Assembly: GCF_000003605.2 (NCBI RefSeq)
Contig: NW_003120921.1
Location: 201,998 to 212,841, forward strand
DNA length: 10,844 nt
Direction: 5' to 3'
Source of the DNA: Saccoglossus kowalevskii
Lineage: Eukaryota; Hemichordata; Enteropneusta; Harrimaniidae
The translations under genes and the position numbers were made by a program. Positions 8,401 through 10,844 of this stretch are shown one piece after another. How positions within the stretch are numbered: the stretch's first letter is position 1; each line of letters opens with the position of its first letter. The notes beneath the pieces are model-generated. The model was not told where the DNA came from, ran no database searches, and saw only the letters and a list, made by a program, of their open reading frames with translations.

Positions 8401-10465
8401 AAATTGAACTTGCATATTCACAGATTCAAGCCCCCAGGCTTCTAAATGTTATTTTGTTTTTTGGCTGTCAGTGTGTTACAGGACAGTGTTCATCATGCGA
8501 ACGTTCAAATATTTTGTAAAAAAACAATGTTTGTTGCACGTTGTACATGTCGCATGGGACATACCACAATGTGACAACCATGCACCAACTTTAATTTCAT
8601 GAATCAATTTCAAACTTACTGTATTTGCTCTATTAGTAGCACATGCAATTAAAGTGGCATAGTCATGCAGTGCATGTTTAAATTTCATGTATTGTAAACA
8701 TACGTTGTATTTTACATGCATTGTGTATGTCATTATTGGTCCAATATCGAACATATGACGCAGTGCAACGACTGTATTGCTGTAAATAACAGAGGTGTGT
8801 CTATGCTCAAAATGAGATTTTTAATGATACCTTATGCAATGCACGTTGAAGATGTACTTCTAAGAGCAAATACAGTATTCAGCCTTTTCACATCTTTTTC
8901 TTTTCTTTTCTTGGTAAATCCTGTGTGCTTTCCCAGTGTTCCAACTCTCGCACAGCTTAGGTTTGTATTTCTTTCTTTCAATGCATACCCTTTATAATTT
9001 TAAAGATAACATAAATATGAGTTCAGTTTTTAGTCCGTTTTAAAAATGTGAGGCAAGTTTAATAGTTGTTTGTGTTTAAAGTTTTTCCAATTGAAGCAAA
9101 AAAATACAAGTACCCGGTAGTTGCCTGTGTCTTATGATAAATATATGGTCTGATGGATGTTTCTATTTATACTGCAGTGAAAGATGTGGTTGGGTTCCCA
9201 ATAGATCTGAGGTACCCCAGAGTGTTATAGATGAATATCGTTGGGTTATGGGTTTATCTGTCACTGAAATGGAGATAATACATGGAGCATATAGAGTTGA
9301 CAATCCAAATTGTAAGTTTGTATATTTATTAATACCTCCAGTAATCAGTACAATCTTACCCCATTTGCATGTACTGTAAAACCATTTATTTTCACCGACA
9401 TTTAATTTCACTATTTTGATGTTTTGAGCGTATCACTGTGTTTTAATTTCACAAATTTATCAAGGAAACAATCAGTTTTATTGCAATTTTGCATGTTCAC
9501 ATAGATTTAATTTAGCTGATTTTAACGAAAATAACGAAATTAAAACCTTGTGAAAAATGAATGCATTTACTGTACATGTCAGTTGTTGTGAAAATTAACA
9601 CATATTAAAAATATGTTATTGTTGATGTATTTCTACTGTGGAAAATAAGTACCTTGAATTTTCTTTTTGACTTATTTCTTGCAGTATATACATCTAATTC
9701 ACCATATAATGCACAGAATAAGTATTGAATGCACATTTTTAAACTGATATGTTGCTTGAGCTGTTATATTATATGGAAAGAAGAATTGTATGTAGAATAG
9801 TCACTATGTGAGGAGAAGTCAAGCCAAACAACATAATAAGAAAATGTATTCATTTTTATATTATAATATCTAGAAAATGAAAAGTGATATGAGAAAGCTG
9901 TAAATTGCATTTTCTTAGACTTGACTTTTCATTTAAATAGTGTATTTAAATCCCATCAGACTATTGGATAGGGGGGCTTTAATACGTCCTATAATGAAGA
10001 TGAGTTCCAAATAGAGCATATACAGTATAAAAAAAAAAGCTTTGTTTTTTAATACATGTAGAATCTGTACTTAACACCACAGTAATTTTTTATTCAATCA
10101 ATATTGTTAGCCCAGATTCTTAGGGTATTGCTATCATGTAAGCAGCCTTGTTGTACTGCCAAAATGCTGTGTTTTCTAATATTGATGTGAACATCACTTG
10201 CCCTTAACATTGTTGTACAGTTTGCTTAATAAAATATTGTATTTTTGAATCATTCTGTCCCAATAACTTATAAGGGTGTGTTCCTATATCACCTTATAAG
10301 ACTGACGTGGTGTTTTGTTTATTTTACGTAGCATTATTCTTGATACGAGATGCATCATTCTTGGACACTGTGCCAGATGAACAGCGGCCGATATTTGTTG
10401 ATGCCAATCCCATAGCACCAGTTAAACTTAAGATGTTAAAAGATGTATTACTTAATAAATTTCAT
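5242..10465 (+). CDS. DUF4062-domain protein, nephrocystin-3/TTC41-like (STAND NTPase family), 5' five exons, 3' incomplete
   Basis: Five exons join without a frame break into 213 residues (intron phases 0, 0, 2, 1, then 0 at the last donor). Residues 44-54 (IRIFVSSTFRD) are the hallmark start of DUF4062. They are followed by VFPDLRVWCEKRRL (66-79), the DLRWGVP motif (86-91), CLGEIDRCY (103-111), ERCGWVP (125-131), LSVTEMEIIHGAY (150-162) and LFLIRD (170-175), all in the family's order. In animal relatives this module precedes a NACHT-type P-loop NTPase and tetratricopeptide repeats. Neither is reached here, so those domains are inferred. Such proteins are usually annotated as nephrocystin-3-like or TTC41-like, and TEP1 shares the module. 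The start ATG at 5242 is chosen because it gives MGCGAS, a good N-myristoylation signal. An in-frame ATG at 5164, preceded by an in-frame TGA at 5155, would add 26 residues and hide that signal. Family assignment is firm; orthology and function are not. Confidence 0.88.
5437..6160 (+). other. Intron 1 (phase 0)
   Basis: The intron is 724 bases and AT-rich. It carries a 12-base perfect hairpin at 5568-5596 and three tandem ATGGC units at 5615-5629. Nothing coding was seen. A long minus-strand open frame at 5599-5883 has no recognisable content. Confidence 0.85.
5568..5596. repeat. Perfect 12-base hairpin in intron 1
   Basis: ATGTACAATGTA (5568-5579) and TACATTGTACAT (5585-5596) pair fully around a 5-base loop, TACTT. 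It lies 130 bases after exon 1. No function is evident. Confidence 0.7.
6161..6229 (+). CDS. Exon 2: DUF4062, VFPDLRVWC...DLRW segment
   Basis: This 69-base exon (23 codons, residues 66-88) is flanked by the acceptor TTTAACAG| and the donor |GTCAGT, both phase 0. It reads VFPDLRVWCEKRRLYLVDCDL and then RW. It continues exon 1's ILVKE exactly as in other members of this family, where the EREILVKEVFPDLR and CDLRWGVP strings are strongly conserved. It was identified from the conserved protein text and matching splice sites, because it is too short to show up as a long open frame. Confidence 0.9.
6230..6982 (+). other. Intron 2 (phase 0)
   Basis: The intron is 753 bases. It holds a 14-base direct repeat GGAATTATATTATT (6267-6280 and 6286-6299), a small GC-richer patch with a 31-codon open frame (6338-6433), and a decayed foldback element starting at 6679. 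Confidence 0.85.
6679..6825. mobile_element. Decayed copy of the CTGTAAAACC foldback element
   Basis: The 22 bases from 6679 are identical to 9374-9395. The block TTTAATTTCACTATTTTGAT (6704-6723) is identical to 9401-9420. Looser similarity continues through GAGAAACATAG and TTTAGTTTAGTGAATTTAAC. The right terminal repeat is not recognisable, so the 3' limit is approximate. Confidence 0.7.
6983..7089 (+). CDS. Exon 3: DUF4062, GVPKDTTTEETL...MPFFLNLT segment
   Basis: The acceptor TATATATCCAG| ends at 6982. The exon gives residues 89-123 plus two bases of Ser124. It holds GVPKDTTTEETLRTCLGEID, which matches the family's WGVP-T-ETL-CL-EID pattern, and the hydrophobic strand MPFFLNL. The donor at 7090 is GTTGGT, which is weak, and another GT follows at 7094. 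Only the 7090 site preserves the phase-2 junction that yields Ser-Glu-Arg-Cys-Gly-Trp with the next exon. Confidence 0.87.
7778..7965. mobile_element. Foldback MITE with long terminal inverted repeats, TA-flanked
   Basis: The left end starts TACTGTAAAATACTTTATTT. The first 21 bases (7778-7798) are a perfect inverse of 7945-7965. After 3-4 unmatched bases, TGGAATTAATTTTTGCT (7802-7818) is a perfect inverse of 7924-7940. That is 38 matched bases in arms of about 41. The terminal TA on each side fits a TA target duplication, as in Tc1/mariner-type elements. The element is 188 bases with no coding capacity, so any mobility depended on a transposase elsewhere. Confidence 0.85.
8108..8283. repeat. 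Probable short foldback element with ACTATAAAC ends
   Basis: ACTATAAAC (8108-8116) is a perfect inverse of 8275-8283. The following bases (CACTTTAACTTCGTGATTGAC against TGCTTAATTGACGATG) are only partly matched. Terminal TA is present on both sides. The interior is slightly richer in CpG than its surroundings. The call rests on a short repeat and is tentative. Confidence 0.45.
8617..8877. mobile_element. Foldback MITE with TACTGTATTTGCTCT ends
   Basis: TACTGTATTTGCTCT (8617-8631) is a perfect 15-base inverse of 8863-8877, bounded by TA on each side. The next bases (TTAGTAGCACAT against TAGAAGTACAT) stay partly matched. The element is 261 bases without a credible gene. The end sequence is similar in style to the other CTGTA-starting elements in this window. 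Confidence 0.75.
9178..9311 (+). CDS. Exon 4: DUF4062, ERCGWVP...SVTEMEIIHGAY segment
   Basis: The acceptor ATACTGCAG| ends at 9177 and the donor T|GTAAGT starts at 9312. The exon completes Ser124, encodes residues 125-168 and supplies one base of residue 169 (phase 1). The conserved blocks are GERYGW-like ERCGWVP (125-131), then a Tyr/Trp-rich turn (DEYRW, 142-146), LSVTEMEIIHGAYR (150-163) and DNPN (165-168). Cys127 sits where relatives usually have Tyr. The upstream bases that stay open in this frame (from 9134) are intron, not coding. Confidence 0.9.
9312..10331 (+). other. Intron 4 (phase 1)
   Basis: The intron is 1020 bases. It contains a complete foldback element at 9372-9574. A weaker inverted arrangement lies around 9816-9927 (AAGTCAAG against CTTGACTT, and AAGAAAATG against CATTTTCTT with unequal spacing). 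The rest is AT-rich with nothing recognised. Confidence 0.85.
9372..9574. mobile_element. Foldback MITE, CTGTAAAACC family, complete copy
   Basis: The left end CTGTAAAACCATTTATTTTC (from 9374) is inverted at the right end, ATGAATGCATTTACTG (ending 9572), with scattered mismatches, and TA bounds both sides. The flanking CATG/CATG is also symmetric. Repeated TTTAATTTCAC-like words inside are common in this element type. It shares long identical blocks with the sequence at 6679 in intron 2. Confidence 0.75.
10332..10465 (+). CDS. Exon 5: end of DUF4062 (LFLIRD) and start of the linker
   Basis: The acceptor TTTATTTTACGTAG| ends at 10331 and the donor CAT|GTGAGT starts at 10466, phase 0. Joined to exon 4 it makes NPN-S-LFLIRD, the usual NPNALFFIRD-like strand near the end of the domain. 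It continues through SFLDTVPDE (177-185) and a KLKMLKDVLLNKF helix (200-212) that resembles the family's short linker helix. The frame stays open past the donor to 10723, but that text is low-complexity and unlike the family, so it is treated as intron. The next exon lies beyond the window. Confidence 0.87.
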
Positions 10466-10844
10466 GTGAGTTGTGATCATTTTTATTACCTTGCCCGTAC
10501 CATCAAAGATGGAAGGGAAAGGTATATTAAGGGAAACATTTTGTTCGGCGTTGTCGTTGTTGTTGTTGTCGTTGTCGTCGTTTATAATTGTTATTGTGTG
10601 CATAATAACTTTACTAATTCTGTTCCAAACTTCATCAAACTTGGTCACCTTATTCATCAGTATAAAGTCTTCCATGAGTTTGAACAACAGATGTCCTGTA
10701 TGAAAATATCATGCAAAAATTGAGAAAATCTGATAACATATTTTGACTGTTTCTACTTGACTGATCACTGGTGATACACATCAAAGGTCACTGATCTCAG
10801 TGGAAATATGCATTGTTGTATGTGTTCAATGAAACAAATGATTT
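10466..10844 (+). other. Start of intron 5 (continues beyond the window)
   Basis: The intron begins with the consensus donor GTGAGT. It holds a GTT/GTC triplet tract at 10550-10582, followed by sequence with no recognised exon to the end of the window. The open frames over the triplet tract on both strands are low-complexity products of the repeat. Confidence 0.75.
10550..10582 (+). repeat. GTT/GTC trinucleotide microsatellite
   Basis: Eleven consecutive triplets alternate between GTT and GTC. They cause artificial runs of valine, leucine/serine or asparagine/aspartate in overlapping frames. The tract is probably length-variable between individuals. Confidence 0.85.

Larger units (their letters stand above)
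7090..9177 (+). other. Intron 3 (phase 2)
   Basis: This is the largest intron, 2088 bases. Three foldback elements lie at 7778-7965, 8108-8283 and 8617-8877. The first part (7100-7770) is plain AT-rich sequence with no gene or clear repeat seen. The open frames at 8476-8754 (minus) and 8716-8997 (plus) run through the foldback element and show no protein-like conservation. Confidence 0.83.

Noticed and set aside
8476-8997. Two overlapping frames of about 90 codons
   Set aside because: They run through the foldback element at 8617-8877 and show no domain, splice or composition support.
9134-9411. Plus and minus frames around exon 4 as separate small proteins
   Set aside because: The plus frame is exon 4 read into both introns, and the minus frame is its antisense.
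9815-9930. Possible foldback element in intron 4
   Set aside because: The AAGTCAAG and AAGAAAATG arms pair only with a 12-base offset, so the match is too weak to call.
10448-10687. Asn/Asp-rich minus-strand frame
   Set aside because: It is the antisense of exon 5 and the GTT/GTC microsatellite, with no independent coding signal.
10307-10723. 138-codon open frame around exon 5 as a continuous gene
   Set aside because: Only 10332-10465 matches the family. The part before is intron ending in an acceptor, and the part after a GTGAGT donor is triplet-repeat text.
1-10844. tRNA, rRNA, CRISPR array or prokaryotic operon features
   Set aside because: No cloverleaf, rRNA text or regularly spaced repeats were seen, and spliced exons show the DNA is eukaryotic.

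Overview
The window looks like nuclear DNA from a marine invertebrate, most likely a lophotrochozoan and perhaps a bivalve or other mollusc. It is AT-rich and poor in CpG over most of its length. It holds a gene with short exons, long AT-rich introns and consensus GT/AG splice sites. It also carries a LINE 3' end, several small TA-flanked foldback elements that start with CTGTA, and many ACATGTA-type words. This assignment comes from style, not from a species marker.

The one confidently recognised gene is on the + strand from 5242 and runs off the right edge. Five coding exons (5242-5436, 6161-6229, 6983-7089, 9178-9311, 10332-10465) join in frame to give the first 213 residues of a protein with a DUF4062 domain. 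It resembles the N-terminus of the nephrocystin-3-like / TTC41-like STAND NTPases, in which DUF4062 precedes a NACHT-type NTPase and TPRs. Those later domains are outside the window. The N-terminus begins MGCGAS, a likely myristoylation/palmitoylation site, followed by a strongly basic stretch.

The layout is as follows. Positions 1 to about 2060 are intergenic, with scattered promoter-type words (three CCAAT boxes, an NRF1-like site, an ETS-like site, an ATGGCGG word). This stretch also has a weak candidate for the terminal exon of a leftward gene (510 to about 725). Positions 2250-4300 are AT-rich with no gene seen. Positions 4300-4500 are an imperfect foldback sequence. Positions 4510-5147 are the 5'-truncated 3' end of a non-LTR retrotransposon, with its 3'-UTR stem-loop and A-rich tail. 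That tail ends only 94 bases before the start codon of the DUF4062 gene.

The introns carry several foldback (MITE-like) elements: a related pair in introns 2 and 4, and three in intron 3. No tRNA, rRNA or CRISPR array was seen. The gene probably encodes a membrane-tethered signalling or ciliary STAND protein. The sequence shown does not decide between a ciliary and an innate-immune-like role.
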